Below are positions 1 to 6,732 of a stretch of 23,717 nucleotides of DNA, piece by piece. Numbering within the stretch: position 1 is the first letter of the stretch; the number at the start of each line of letters is the position of its first letter. The notes below the pieces were generated by a model, which had not been told where the DNA came from, searched no databases, and saw nothing but the letters and a program-made list of their open reading frames with translations. A program made the position numbers and the translations under genes. Origin of the DNA: SIG452 sp045656345 (lineage in GTDB: Bacteria; Bacillota; Clostridia; UMGS1840); NCBI GenBank assembly GCA_045656345.1, contig JAZOQZ010000146.1:1-23717 (forward strand), read 5' to 3'.

Positions 1-46
1 AACTATTGGGATAACTTACAAAATCTTGTTTAGATGTCTGTTTCAA
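1..46 (-). CDS. Possible partial gene downstream of folT (first 15 codons)
   Basis: An open frame begins with a TTG codon at 46 and runs off the left edge; the visible peptide is LKQTSKQDFVSYPNS with the initiator written as L. A GAGGTG motif at 53-58, overlapping the folT stop codon, sits six bases before the TTG, which is a good ribosome-binding position. This would make it the next gene of the folT transcript. The piece is too short to identify. It is tentative because the start is a non-ATG codon and only 46 bases are visible. Confidence 0.35.
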   Translation of the reverse strand, partial: MKQTSKQDFVSYPNS

Positions 47-49
47 CTT

Positions 50-574
50 TCACACCTCTTTTAATTCCCTCACCTCTAGAGATAACACTTTGAAAAATAA
101 ATAGCCTGTGATAATCTCAATGGGTGCTTTTATCATAAAAATAATAAAACGCTCCCATGCCACAGCACCAATTAAATGCATGCCTCCACGGAATATTGCA
201 CCCCAGATACTTCCCAAAAACAAATCCACAAAAATACCTTTGATCAGCACACACAATAAAATACGAATCAGCGTTTTCTTCTTTTTATAAAGAAACAGTC
301 CGTAAAACACACCGTGTAAAACAGCGTTTAAAGTCCAACCAAAAAAGAATGCCATCCCTTTGGAATTAAAAAGCATTCCGCCAATATCGGCTAATCCGCC
401 TGCAATTCCGCCCCAAATGGGACCAAACATTGCACCTGCCACAGAAATGGGTAAAAAGCCAAAATCCAAACGAGATACAGGAGTCTGAAAGGAAAGCAAT
501 CTGACCAGCACAATATTTAGTGCTATCAGAAATGCCAAAATGACCATTCTTCTTAAATTTGTAGTTTTAGACAT
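50..574 (-). CDS. folT: ECF transporter S component, folate type (FolT)
   Basis: This 174-residue membrane protein is the substrate-binding S subunit of an energy-coupling-factor vitamin importer, which works with a shared EcfA/EcfA'/EcfT module not present in the window. About five to six hydrophobic segments are visible. The stretch RLDFGFLPISVAGAMFGPIW (about residues 35-54) followed by GGIAGGLADIGG matches the conserved start of the folate-family S components. The substrate call is strengthened by the tetrahydrofolate riboswitch directly upstream. The start is ATG at 574, with an AGAAAGGA ribosome-binding site seven bases upstream that is also part of a terminator-like hairpin. Other S-component specificities are possible on protein sequence alone; riboswitch plus protein together make folate by far the best reading. 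Confidence 0.88.
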   Translation of the reverse strand: MSKTTNLRRMVILAFLIALNIVLVRLLSFQTPVSRLDFGFLPISVAGAMFGPIWGGIAGGLADIGGMLFNSKGMAFFFGWTLNAVLHGVFYGLFLYKKKKTLIRILLCVLIKGIFVDLFLGSIWGAIFRGGMHLIGAVAWERFIIFMIKAPIEIITGYLFFKVLSLEVRELKEV

Positions 575-610
575 AAAAAAATCCTTTCTTGTACCACACT
601 ACAAAAAGGA
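575..610 (-). terminator. Riboswitch expression platform: terminator hairpin that also buries the folT RBS
   Basis: On the minus strand UCCUUUUUGUA (610-600) pairs with UACAAGAAAGGA (593-582), giving eleven pairs with one bulged A and one G-U, a six-base loop and then seven U residues (581-575) directly before the folT ATG. It has the form of an intrinsic terminator, and its 3' arm contains the AGAAAGGA ribosome-binding site. An alternative partner for its 5' arm, CUACAAAAG at 662-654, overlaps the 3' end of the riboswitch P1 stem, so ligand binding would favour this hairpin and shut the gene off. Confidence 0.75.
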
Positions 611-660
611 CGCAAATAGCCGAATAACTCTGAAAGAAAACGGCTTGTGTATTCTTTTGT

Positions 661-779
661 AGCAACGGAATGCGGAAATAACATCGCAGATTCTTTTGGT
701 ATATTCACCCCAACAATCTTTCGTAAAAGAGACAACTTCCCGTTCTCTTTTCACTTGACGCATTATTTCCTACTCTGCT
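661..779 (-). promoter_or_regulatory. Tetrahydrofolate (THF) riboswitch, folT leader
   Basis: The minus-strand leader carries the signatures of the THF-I aptamer in order: GAGUAGG, then GCGUCAAGUG, then ACGGGAAGUUGUC, ACGAAAG, GGUGAAU and GCAUUCCG. The stems are present: P1 AGCA/UGCU (779-776 with 664-661), P2 GGAAAUAA/UUAUUUCC (770-763 with 681-674, perfect) and P3 AAAAGAGA/UCUCUUUU (751-744 with 732-725, perfect) closing an 11-base loop. The folate-type transporter gene directly downstream is a usual THF riboswitch target. The P2 region is somewhat longer on the 3' side than the textbook example I compare with from memory. No covariance search was run. Confidence 0.85.
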
Positions 780-808
780 TATTTTGGAATCAGATTCCAA
801 CTATAATA

Positions 809-837
809 ATCATACACCCAACCACCAATTTTGTCAA
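809..837 (-). promoter_or_regulatory. Sigma-A promoter of folT
   Basis: A perfect -35 TTGACA (837-832) and a -10 TATGAT (814-809) are separated by 17 bases. Transcription would start near 802, about 20 bases upstream of the riboswitch. A small hairpin, UUGGAA/UUCCAA (801-785), fills the space between start site and aptamer. Confidence 0.85.
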
Positions 838-881
838 TAGAAAACGCTCTCTTTTCTCCGAAATAATACAACTTTTTTCAT

Positions 882-915
882 AAAAAAACGAATTGTGACA
901 CCCAATCACAATTCG
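882..915 (-). terminator. Intrinsic terminator after the M20 amidohydrolase gene
   Basis: A perfect 10-bp stem, CGAATTGTGA (889-898) with its complement at 906-915, encloses a seven-base loop and is followed on the minus strand by seven U residues (888-882). It lies 11 bases beyond the stop codon and separates this transcript from the folT promoter. Confidence 0.92.
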
Positions 916-925
916 CCTTTTCTCT

Positions 926-2221
926 TTATATTTCACCACGTTTTAAATAGGCCAGATATTCATCCTGAGTAAATAAGGGATGGAAGTTGTCGATAACTTT
1001 TTTCGCAACTTCTGCATCATTTTTCAATAACTCAACTGCAGTTGCTGCCAGAATTTTAGCTGCACCGATATAAGCAACCTCAACATCAGTTACCAAAAAA
1101 TCTTTGGAATGAATGATTCCCGAAAAACCACCAATGGATGGCTGAACAGTGGGAATCACACAACTTACATCCCCGATATCAGAAGACCCCACTGCAGGCA
1201 CACCTGGTACTAAAGAATCATCTCCCAACACCTCTTTGGCAACTTCATCCATCACATCATTGATTTCATTACTTTCCTGTAAAGGTAAAAAGCCCAACAT
1301 ATCCTCAATATAAACATCAGTACCAATCATTTGAGATGCTCCCTGCATCGCACGGTTTACAGCATCACTTCCCTTACGAATGGCATCAAAAGTTGCTCCT
1401 CTGACATAGGTTTCAATGCAAACTTCATCAGGAACAGAATTCACCACATCACCGCCTTTGGTGATGATGGGATGAATTCGGATATGTTCTTCCTCGGTAA
1501 AGGTGTCACGGTTGGAATGAATTCCCAAAATAGCAAGTGCCGCCGCATTTAAAGCGTTTACCCCTTCATCAGGACGGCTGCCGTGAGCCGCTTTTCCTCG
1601 GAAAGTAATGGTTTTTGCCATAAACCCAAGATTAGATGTTCTGGAATAAAATTTGGCCTCGGGAGCTTCGGTCTGGGCGTGAATCATCATCACAATATCC
1701 ACATCACGAAAAGCACCTTCATAAAAAAGTTGTTGCTTACCGCCAAGGTATTCAATTTTTCCCTGTGCTTTTAATTCTTTACGGGAAGATAAATCGATAA
1801 ACTCCTCGGCAGGCACTGCCATAAAGGTAATTTTTCCGCACAGTTCTTTCCAAACATTGCTTTTTTTGAGTCCAATTGCCGCACCAAGCATCGCCGCAAT
1901 CTGAGCGTGATGACCACAAGCGTGTGCTTTCCCGTCTTCCCCTGCAAAAAGATGCCCTTTGCAAACCAATGCATCCATTTCTCCGATAATACAAACATTG
2001 GGGCCTTCTTTTTTTGTGTCTAAAGTGGCTTTCACACCGGTTAAAGCTAACGGATATTCATATGTAATCTCTAAATCGTCAAAAGTTTTGCGAACAAGCT
2101 GAGATGCTTTTTGCTCAAAGTAACCCAACTCCGGATTACGAAGCAACTCGTCTGCAATCGAAATAATTTGCTCATGGTTTTCATCAACTGTTTGATATAA
2201 TCGATTCAATAACGGTTTCAT
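926..2221 (-). CDS. M20 family metallopeptidase / amidohydrolase (AbgB-like)
   Basis: A 431-residue zinc-dependent amidohydrolase of the M20D type, cytoplasmic, with no signal peptide. Visible metal and catalytic positions are HACGHHAQ (about 103-110), the EE pair in PAEEFID (about 137-143), the His in MMIHAQ (about 180) and the C-terminal IHSKDF. The dimerisation domain with KAAHGSRPDEGVNALNAA lies in the middle. Relatives cleave amide bonds in N-acyl amino acids or p-aminobenzoyl-glutamate. The GSSDIGDVSCVIPTVQPS stretch resembles, from memory, the p-aminobenzoyl-glutamate hydrolase (AbgB) branch, which would suit a neighbour of a folate transporter, but the substrate is not proven. It starts at ATG 2221 behind TAGGAGAG. 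It probably shares the transcript of the zinc-ribbon gene upstream and ends at the terminator at 882-915. Confidence 0.87.
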   Translation of the reverse strand: MKPLLNRLYQTVDENHEQIISIADELLRNPELGYFEQKASQLVRKTFDDLEITYEYPLALTGVKATLDTKKEGPNVCIIGEMDALVCKGHLFAGEDGKAHACGHHAQIAAMLGAAIGLKKSNVWKELCGKITFMAVPAEEFIDLSSRKELKAQGKIEYLGGKQQLFYEGAFRDVDIVMMIHAQTEAPEAKFYSRTSNLGFMAKTITFRGKAAHGSRPDEGVNALNAAALAILGIHSNRDTFTEEEHIRIHPIITKGGDVVNSVPDEVCIETYVRGATFDAIRKGSDAVNRAMQGASQMIGTDVYIEDMLGFLPLQESNEINDVMDEVAKEVLGDDSLVPGVPAVGSSDIGDVSCVIPTVQPSIGGFSGIIHSKDFLVTDVEVAYIGAAKILAATAVELLKNDAEVAKKVIDNFHPLFTQDEYLAYLKRGEI

Positions 2222-2237
2222 AAAAACTCTCCTATCA

Positions 2238-2260
2238 TAGCAAGCATATATCGCCTGCTA
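2238..2260 (-). promoter_or_regulatory. Hairpin just upstream of the amidohydrolase RBS
   Basis: On the minus strand TAGCAGGC (2260-2253) pairs with GCTTGCTA (2245-2238), eight pairs including one G-U, around a seven-base loop. It lies a few bases upstream of the GGAG motif of the M20 gene and has no U-tract, so it is not a standard terminator. It could modulate translation or mark a processing site. Confidence 0.45.
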
Positions 2261-2282
2261 TTGAATAAATAAGGCAGCTGTT

Positions 2283-2759
2283 TTAGTCTAATTTTGCGCC
2301 GCAGGAGCTGCAAAAAGTGCCACGGTTCGCAGGAATTGCACAACCGCAATTTTTACAGTACATCTGCTGTACTGTTTGATTCGGAACACTCTGGGGAGTG
2401 ACATAAACAGGTTGAGCAGTTAAAAACAACCCAATGTTCTGCAACACATAATTATTAATTTGATTAACAATTTGCTTATTTTTGCCCCAGTCAATAATCT
2501 GTGTGGGCAATGCACACTCAGAACGGATAGACATAGATGTTTGAGTGTCGCTGACAGGAGTGAGAATAACAGTGATACACTCTCCCCAGGATGACATAGA
2601 CATTCCGTGATTAAATCTCAAACAGCAATTTTGCGGTTCACGGCTATTGAGTCTGACTTCAAACTTCATATCCATCGCAAATTTTGCGCTGGAAAACAGT
2701 TGATAAACCGGGTTCAGATTATAGTTTAGAAGAAACTTTTGTTCATAATTAGCAGCCAT
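2283..2759 (-). CDS. Small protein with C-terminal zinc ribbon, function unknown
   Basis: A 158-residue soluble protein. The last 27 residues hold two CxxC pairs, CKNCG and CSSCG, spaced like a zinc ribbon. The N-terminal about 115 residues have alternating beta-type hydrophobicity and include SSWGECITVILTPVSD and IDWGKNKQIVNQINNY, which recall small SRPBCC/Bet v1-like domains seen with zinc ribbons in Firmicutes; that resemblance is from memory and uncertain. No signal peptide or membrane segment is seen. A proline/glutamine-rich linker (about 116-131) joins the two parts. The ATG at 2759 has a strong AGGAGG site and its own promoter (2799-2828). The gene probably shares a transcript with the amidohydrolase, with 61 bases between them and no terminator. 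Confidence 0.75.
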   Translation of the reverse strand: MAANYEQKFLLNYNLNPVYQLFSSAKFAMDMKFEVRLNSREPQNCCLRFNHGMSMSSWGECITVILTPVSDTQTSMSIRSECALPTQIIDWGKNKQIVNQINNYVLQNIGLFLTAQPVYVTPQSVPNQTVQQMYCKNCGCAIPANRGTFCSSCGAKLD

Positions 2760-2798
2760 ATTTTCCTCCTGAATATCAAAGTGTAAAAATACATATTC

Positions 2799-2828
2799 AG
2801 TATAACATAAAACAAATTACAATGTCAA
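2799..2828 (-). promoter_or_regulatory. Sigma-A promoter of the zinc-ribbon/amidohydrolase unit
   Basis: The -35 is TTGACA (2828-2823) and the -10 is TATACT (2804-2799) with an 18-base spacer. TATG just before the -10 gives an extended -10 feel. It leads to the AGGAGG site and ATG at 2759. Confidence 0.82.
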
Positions 2829-2873
2829 TATCCTCTTCCTAAATTCTCGGCTTTCATAACTAAGTCGCTACAT

Positions 2874-2907
2874 AAAAAGTTGCATCAGAAACCTCTGTTG
2901 CAACTTT
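2874..2907 (-). terminator. Terminator of the orphan small transcript
   Basis: On the minus strand AAAGTTGCA (2907-2899) pairs with TGCAACTTT (2884-2876), followed inward by a mismatch and CAG/CTG. The 3' arm runs into a T5 stretch. It lies about 125-155 bases after the promoter at 3037-3065 and well before the next promoter, so it ends a unit of its own. Confidence 0.72.
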
Positions 2908-2924
2908 GACAGCAATATAATAAT

Positions 2925-3020
2925 TCAACAAATACCACAACAGTGCGAAAACAAGATGCCGCTTTTAAATTTATAAAACTTTTCGACTTTTTTCTTCAAA
3001 TTTCCCAGCTTTTCTTTCAT
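2925..3020 (-). CDS. Possible 31-residue peptide with cysteine-rich tail
   Basis: A complete frame from ATG (3020) to TGA (2925) fits exactly inside the orphan transcript. The first 19 residues are Lys-rich and could form an amphipathic helix (MKEKLGNLKKKVEKFYKFK); the remainder is short and hydrophobic and ends SHCCGIC, three cysteines in the last five residues. Such a leader-plus-Cys-tail layout resembles secreted or modified peptide precursors or metal-binding micropeptides, but I recognise no family. Against it: the expected transcript start leaves only about ten bases of leader, and AGAAGAA is a weak, closely placed ribosome site. No modifying enzyme or exporter gene is adjacent. Confidence 0.3.
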   Translation of the reverse strand: MKEKLGNLKKKVEKFYKFKSGILFSHCCGIC

Positions 3021-3036
3021 TTCTTCTGTTTTTTTA

Positions 3037-3065
3037 AGTATAACATATTTCAAATGTAATATCAA
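3037..3065 (-). promoter_or_regulatory. Sigma-A promoter of the orphan small transcript
   Basis: The -35 is TTGATA (3065-3060) and the -10 is TATACT (3042-3037) with a 17-base spacer, with TATG just upstream of the -10. It begins only nine bases past the ppdK terminator, so it cannot be an internal ppdK signal. Confidence 0.75.
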
Positions 3066-3073
3066 TTTGAAAT

Positions 3074-3114
3074 AAAAAAGAGTTGCGAATCATATGATTC
3101 ACAACTCTTTTTTT
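3074..3114. terminator. Terminator after ppdK (bidirectional form)
   Basis: A long stem runs from the A6 tract through GAGTTG, one C-A type mismatch and GAATC to a tight ATAT centre, and is matched by GATTC, CAACTC and a T-tract on the other side. On the minus strand it ends in six U residues 28 bases past the ppdK stop. The symmetry means it could stop transcription from either side. Confidence 0.9.
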
Positions 3115-3141
3115 ATGCTATATTACAACTGATATTGTATT

Positions 3142-5766
3142 TTAGCCTTTGAATGCAGCCTGAGCAGCAGCTAATCTTGCAAGCGGTACACGGAAGGGAG
3201 AACAAGAAACGTAGTCCAGTCCGATTTTGTGGCAGAATTCAACGGAAACAGGGTCACCGCCGTGTTCACCACAGATACCGCAATGAATTTCGGGACGAGC
3301 TTTTTTACCTAAGGTAACAGCTAATTCCATCAGCTGACCAACACCGGTCTGGTCCAGTTTAGCAAACGGATCATTTTCAAAGATTTTTGCATCATAGTAT
3401 GCATCTAAGAATTTACCAGCGTCATCACGAGAGAAACCGTAGGTCATCTGAGTTAAGTCGTTGGTACCGAAGCAGAAGAATTCAGCTTCAGTTGCGATTG
3501 CGTCTGCGGTTAAAGCAGCTCTGGGGATTTCAATCATAGTACCAACTTCGTATTTTAAGTCTGCGCCTGCAGCTGCGATTTCAGCATCAGCAGTTGCAAC
3601 AACAGCAGATTTAACATATTTTAATTCTTTGATATCGCCAACTAAGGGAATCATAATTTCGGGAACGATGTTCCAATCCGGATGAGCTTTCTTCACATTG
3701 ATAGCTGCACGGATAACTGCTTTGGTCTGCATTTTAGCAATTTCAGGATAGGTAACTGCTAAACGGCATCCCCTGTGACCCATCATGGGGTTGAATTCGT
3801 GCAAGGAAGCAATGATTGCTTTGATATCTTCCACGGTTTTGCCCTGAGCTTTTGCTAAAGCAGCAATGTCAGCTTCTTCAGTGGGAACGAACTCATGCAA
3901 CGGAGGATCTAAGAAACGGATACAAACCGGATTTCCTTCCAGCGCTTCGTACAGAGCTTCGAAGTCTCCCTGCTGATAGGGCAGGATTTTTTCTAATGCA
4001 ACTTCTCTAGCTTCAACGGTGTCAGCACAGATCATTTCTCTGAATGCAGCGATTCTGTCTGCTTCGAAGAACATATGCTCGGTACGGCACAAACCGATAC
4101 CTTCAGCACCTAATTCAACAGCTTTTTTCGCATCAGCAGGAGTGTCAGCATTGGTTCTAACTTTTAAGGTTCTGAACTCGTCTGCCCATTCCATGATTCT
4201 GCCGAATTCGCCAGCGATTTCAGCGTCAACGGTGGGGATAATACCGTCGTAGATGTTACCGGTAGAACCGTCGATGGAGATTTCATCGCCTTCTACGAAA
4301 GTTTTACCTGCTAAGGTGAATTTTTTGTTTTCTTCGTCCATGTTGATTTCGCCACAACCGGATACACAGCAGGTACCCATACCACGAGCAACAACTGCTG
4401 CGTGAGAGGTCATACCGCCACGAACGGTTAAGATACCCTGGGATGCTTTCATACCGGTGATATCTTCAGGAGAAGTTTCTAAACGAACTAAGATAACTTT
4501 TTTGCCCTGGTTGTTCCAAGCTTCTGCATCTTCAGCAGTAAATACAACCTGACCGCAAGCAGCACCGGGAGAAGCACCTAAACCTCTGCCCATAGGAGTT
4601 GCAGCTTTTAATGCTTTTGCATCAAACTGGGGATGTAATAAAGTGTCTAAGTTTCTGGGATCGATCATTGCAACTGCCTGCTTTTTATCGATCATGCCTT
4701 CGTCTACTAAGTCACAAGCGATTTTTAAAGCAGCTTTTGCAGTTCTCTTACCATTTCTGGTCTGGAGCATATACAGTTTTTTGTTTTCAATGGTGAATTC
4801 CATATCCTGCATATCTCTGTAATGATCTTCTAAGATTGCACAAACTTTGTTGAATTCAGCGAAAGCTTCGGGGAAGGTTTCAGCCATCTGAGCGATGGGC
4901 ATAGGAGTACGAACACCTGCAACAACGTCTTCACCCTGAGCGTTTACTAAGAATTCACCCATCAGACCTTTGTCGCCGGTAGCGGGGTCACGGGTAAATG
5001 CAACACCGGTACCACAGTCATCGCCCATGTTACCGAATGCCATCATCTGCACGTTAACAGCGGTACCCCAGGAATAAGGAATATCGTTGTCACGTCTGTA
5101 AACGTTAGCACGGGGGTTGTCCCAGGAACGGAATACAGCTTCAACAGCACCCATTAACTGTTCTTTGGGGTCAGCCGGGAAGTCTTTACCGATTTTGGAT
5201 TTGTATTCAGCTTTGAACTGACCTGCTAATTCTTTTAAGTCATCAGCGGTTAATTCAACGTCCTGAGTAACGCCTTTCTTTTCTTTCATTTCGTCGATAA
5301 GTTCTTCAAAGTATTTCTTACCAACTTCCATAACTACGTCAGAATACATCTGGATGAATCTTCTGTAGCAGTCCCAAGCCCATCTAGCGTTGCCGGTTTT
5401 AGCGGACATGGTTTCAACAACTTCTTCATTTAAACCTAAGTTTAAGATGGTATCCATCATACCGGGCATAGATGCTCTTGCACCGGAACGAACGGAAACC
5501 AGTAACGGATTTTCTTTATCACCGAATTTTTTGCCGCAGATTGCTTCCATTTTGGTGATGTTTTCCATAATTTCAGCCTGAATGTCTGCGTTGATGGTTC
5601 TGCCATCTTCATAGTACTGGGTACAAGCTTCAGTAGAAACAGTGAAGCCCTGAGGAACCGGCAGACCAATTTTGGTCATTTCAGCCAGGTTCGCACCTTT
5701 ACCGCCCAGCAGCTCACGCATTTTTGCGTCGCCTTCGGAAAAAAGGTATACAAATTTTTTACCCAT
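3142..5766 (-). CDS. ppdK: Pyruvate, phosphate dikinase
   Basis: An 874-residue cytoplasmic enzyme that interconverts pyruvate + ATP + Pi with phosphoenolpyruvate + AMP + PPi; in fermentative clostridia it often serves glycolysis or gluconeogenesis with pyrophosphate. Its length equals that of the Clostridium symbiosum enzyme. Visible parts are the N-terminal ATP-grasp region (GGKGANLAEM near 22, RSGARASMPGMMDT near 93), the phosphohistidine domain with GGMTSHAAV and catalytic His455, and the C-terminal PEP/pyruvate TIM barrel with GTMIEIPRA, CFGTNDLTQMTYG and HCGICGEHGG (Cys829, Cys832). Codon use is strongly biased as in highly expressed genes. It starts at ATG 5766 behind TAGGAGG. It is monocistronic: own promoter (5874-5901) and terminator (3074-3114). 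No regulatory PPDK kinase/phosphatase gene lies nearby. Confidence 0.97.
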   Translation of the reverse strand: MGKKFVYLFSEGDAKMRELLGGKGANLAEMTKIGLPVPQGFTVSTEACTQYYEDGRTINADIQAEIMENITKMEAICGKKFGDKENPLLVSVRSGARASMPGMMDTILNLGLNEEVVETMSAKTGNARWAWDCYRRFIQMYSDVVMEVGKKYFEELIDEMKEKKGVTQDVELTADDLKELAGQFKAEYKSKIGKDFPADPKEQLMGAVEAVFRSWDNPRANVYRRDNDIPYSWGTAVNVQMMAFGNMGDDCGTGVAFTRDPATGDKGLMGEFLVNAQGEDVVAGVRTPMPIAQMAETFPEAFAEFNKVCAILEDHYRDMQDMEFTIENKKLYMLQTRNGKRTAKAALKIACDLVDEGMIDKKQAVAMIDPRNLDTLLHPQFDAKALKAATPMGRGLGASPGAACGQVVFTAEDAEAWNNQGKKVILVRLETSPEDITGMKASQGILTVRGGMTSHAAVVARGMGTCCVSGCGEINMDEENKKFTLAGKTFVEGDEISIDGSTGNIYDGIIPTVDAEIAGEFGRIMEWADEFRTLKVRTNADTPADAKKAVELGAEGIGLCRTEHMFFEADRIAAFREMICADTVEAREVALEKILPYQQGDFEALYEALEGNPVCIRFLDPPLHEFVPTEEADIAALAKAQGKTVEDIKAIIASLHEFNPMMGHRGCRLAVTYPEIAKMQTKAVIRAAINVKKAHPDWNIVPEIMIPLVGDIKELKYVKSAVVATADAEIAAAGADLKYEVGTMIEIPRAALTADAIATEAEFFCFGTNDLTQMTYGFSRDDAGKFLDAYYDAKIFENDPFAKLDQTGVGQLMELAVTLGKKARPEIHCGICGEHGGDPVSVEFCHKIGLDYVSCSPFRVPLARLAAAQAAFKG

Positions 5767-5812
5767 TAGTAAAAGCCTCCTAAGTATATAATATTATTTT
5801 TTACAATTTTGT

Positions 5813-5866
5813 TATTACTCCATTTGCGCATGTAAGAACATAAACTTATAGCACAACAGAGTAATA
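5813..5866 (-). promoter_or_regulatory. Hairpin at the 5' end of the ppdK mRNA
   Basis: UAUUACUC (5866-5859) pairs perfectly with GAGUAAUA (5820-5813), and inside it UUGUGC pairs with GCGCAA. The predicted transcript start is near 5867, so the stem would begin at or next to the first nucleotide. Stems at the extreme 5' end are known to protect mRNAs such as ompA from decay; that role here is inferred. Confidence 0.55.
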
Positions 5867-5873
5867 CTGATAT

Positions 5874-5901
5874 ATTATAACATAAATCTAAAATTTGTAA
5901 A
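5874..5901 (-). promoter_or_regulatory. Sigma-A promoter of ppdK
   Basis: The -35 is TTTACA (5901-5896) and the -10 is a perfect TATAAT (5879-5874) with a 16-base spacer, preceded by TATGT. It gives a leader of about 100 bases before the ATG at 5766. Confidence 0.82.
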
Positions 5902-5963
5902 GGGTTTTTCCATAACTTTTTCCGAAATTTTGCTTTTTTTATCTTTTTTTTATTCATTTTCCA

Positions 5964-6010
5964 GAAAAAAAGTCAGATTCTAATTTTTTTTAGAGAATCT
6001 GACTTTTTTA
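5964..6010. terminator. Terminator after spoIIR (bidirectional form)
   Basis: A perfect 11-bp stem, AGTCAGATTCT (5971-5981) with AGAATCTGACT (5994-6004), is flanked by seven A residues on one side and six T residues on the other. It lies just past the spoIIR stop codon and upstream of the ppdK promoter. Confidence 0.92.
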
Positions 6011-6019
6011 TTTATATTT

Positions 6020-6670
6020 TCAGAATATATATTCCAAAAATTCAATGAGTTTAAATTTATACACAATTTGCTGTTTGTTGCCGGTGATTGCAGAAGTTTC
6101 TTCCTCACTTAAAACACTGTTTAACACTTGATAATCAGAATCCGTGGATTCTGTAACTCCTTCAATTTTGCATAGAGACGGATACATCACACAAAAAAAG
6201 TTCTCCCCTTCCCCTACTCCCAATGTAACAGAAATTGCATCGTAGGTACCTGCAGGCAACACGAAGTCAGAATATTCTCTCACCGGAAATTCTCTTTTGC
6301 CAACCGTAACATTTGCAGTGTAGGAAAAACCGTTCTCTAAAAGCACCCGACCGGCAACACATTCAATATCTTTTTGGTGTTCTGTAAAATACGCAATTGC
6401 TTCCTCTTTAGACGAAATGTGAGAAAAATCAAGCTCTGAAAAAATTGCTTCTCTCACTTTCATTTTAACGGTTTGATCTTCCGCTGAATTACTGTTTGCC
6501 ACAATATGAAACCGCACAAATTTTTCAGATATTTTATCCGTCTGTTCTTTGGCTTCTGATACCATCCCTAAAAGTGTACCGATTAAAAAAACTGCCAATA
6601 CTGCTGTGATCACTGCTCTGTTGTTTCTTAAAAATTTCTTGATGGGTTGTAGGTTTTTTGACATTTTCAC
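6020..6670 (-). CDS. spoIIR: Stage II sporulation protein R (SpoIIR)
   Basis: A 216-residue exported signalling protein. In sporulating Firmicutes SpoIIR is made in the forespore and acts across the intermembrane space to trigger SpoIIGA, which processes pro-sigma-E in the mother cell. A basic N-terminus and a membrane segment (about 17-36) precede the SpoIIR core: FVRFHIVANSNSAEDQTVKM, then LPAGTYDAISVTLGVGEGEN and FFCVMYPSLC, the last usually written NWWCV in relatives. The best start is GTG at 6670, seven bases after AAGGAG; the ATG two codons later would be too far from that site. The gene lies behind the ispE terminator, and a candidate sigma-F promoter overlaps that terminator, agreeing with forespore expression known for Bacillus spoIIR. 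Confidence 0.92.
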   Translation of the reverse strand: MKMSKNLQPIKKFLRNNRAVITAVLAVFLIGTLLGMVSEAKEQTDKISEKFVRFHIVANSNSAEDQTVKMKVREAIFSELDFSHISSKEEAIAYFTEHQKDIECVAGRVLLENGFSYTANVTVGKREFPVREYSDFVLPAGTYDAISVTLGVGEGENFFCVMYPSLCKIEGVTESTDSDYQVLNSVLSEEETSAITGNKQQIVYKFKLIEFLEYIF

Positions 6671-6695
6671 TGTGTTTCTCCTTGTTTTTAAAATT

Positions 6696-6732
6696 AAAAA
6701 ATAAGAACCGTACCTTTGTGATACGATTCTTA
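6696..6732 (-). terminator. Terminator between ispE and spoIIR
   Basis: On the minus strand TAAGAATCGTA (6732-6722) pairs with TACGGTTCTTA (6712-6702), eleven pairs including one G-U, with a nine-base loop and six U residues (6701-6696). It closes the envelope operon after ispE. Confidence 0.88.

Larger units (their letters stand above)
2874..3030 (-). ncRNA. Predicted orphan small transcript of about 155-160 nt
   Basis: A good promoter (3037-3065) and a hairpin-plus-U terminator (2874-2907) delimit a short unit lying between the ppdK terminator and the zinc-ribbon promoter. It belongs to neither neighbouring gene. It does not look like 6S RNA, SRP RNA, tmRNA or a riboswitch I recognise. The 5' half is very A-rich. 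CUGUUG (2943-2938) could pair with CAACAG of the terminator stem (2900-2895), an alternative fold. It may be a regulatory RNA or the mRNA of the 31-codon frame listed separately. Confidence 0.5.

Noticed and set aside
553..735. 60-codon minus-strand frame across the folT leader
   Set aside because: It is explained by the riboswitch and its terminator and overlaps the real folT start.
647..883. 78-codon plus-strand frame upstream of folT
   Set aside because: It runs antisense through the riboswitch and promoter, with no ribosome site.
3461..5669. Several open frames of 60-77 codons antisense or out of frame within ppdK
   Set aside because: They lie wholly inside a confidently identified, strongly codon-biased gene, have no convincing ribosome sites and show low-complexity shadow composition.
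5766..5957. 63-codon frame covering the ppdK leader
   Set aside because: It contains the ppdK -10 box and the 5' hairpin, starts upstream of the promoter and has no ribosome site.
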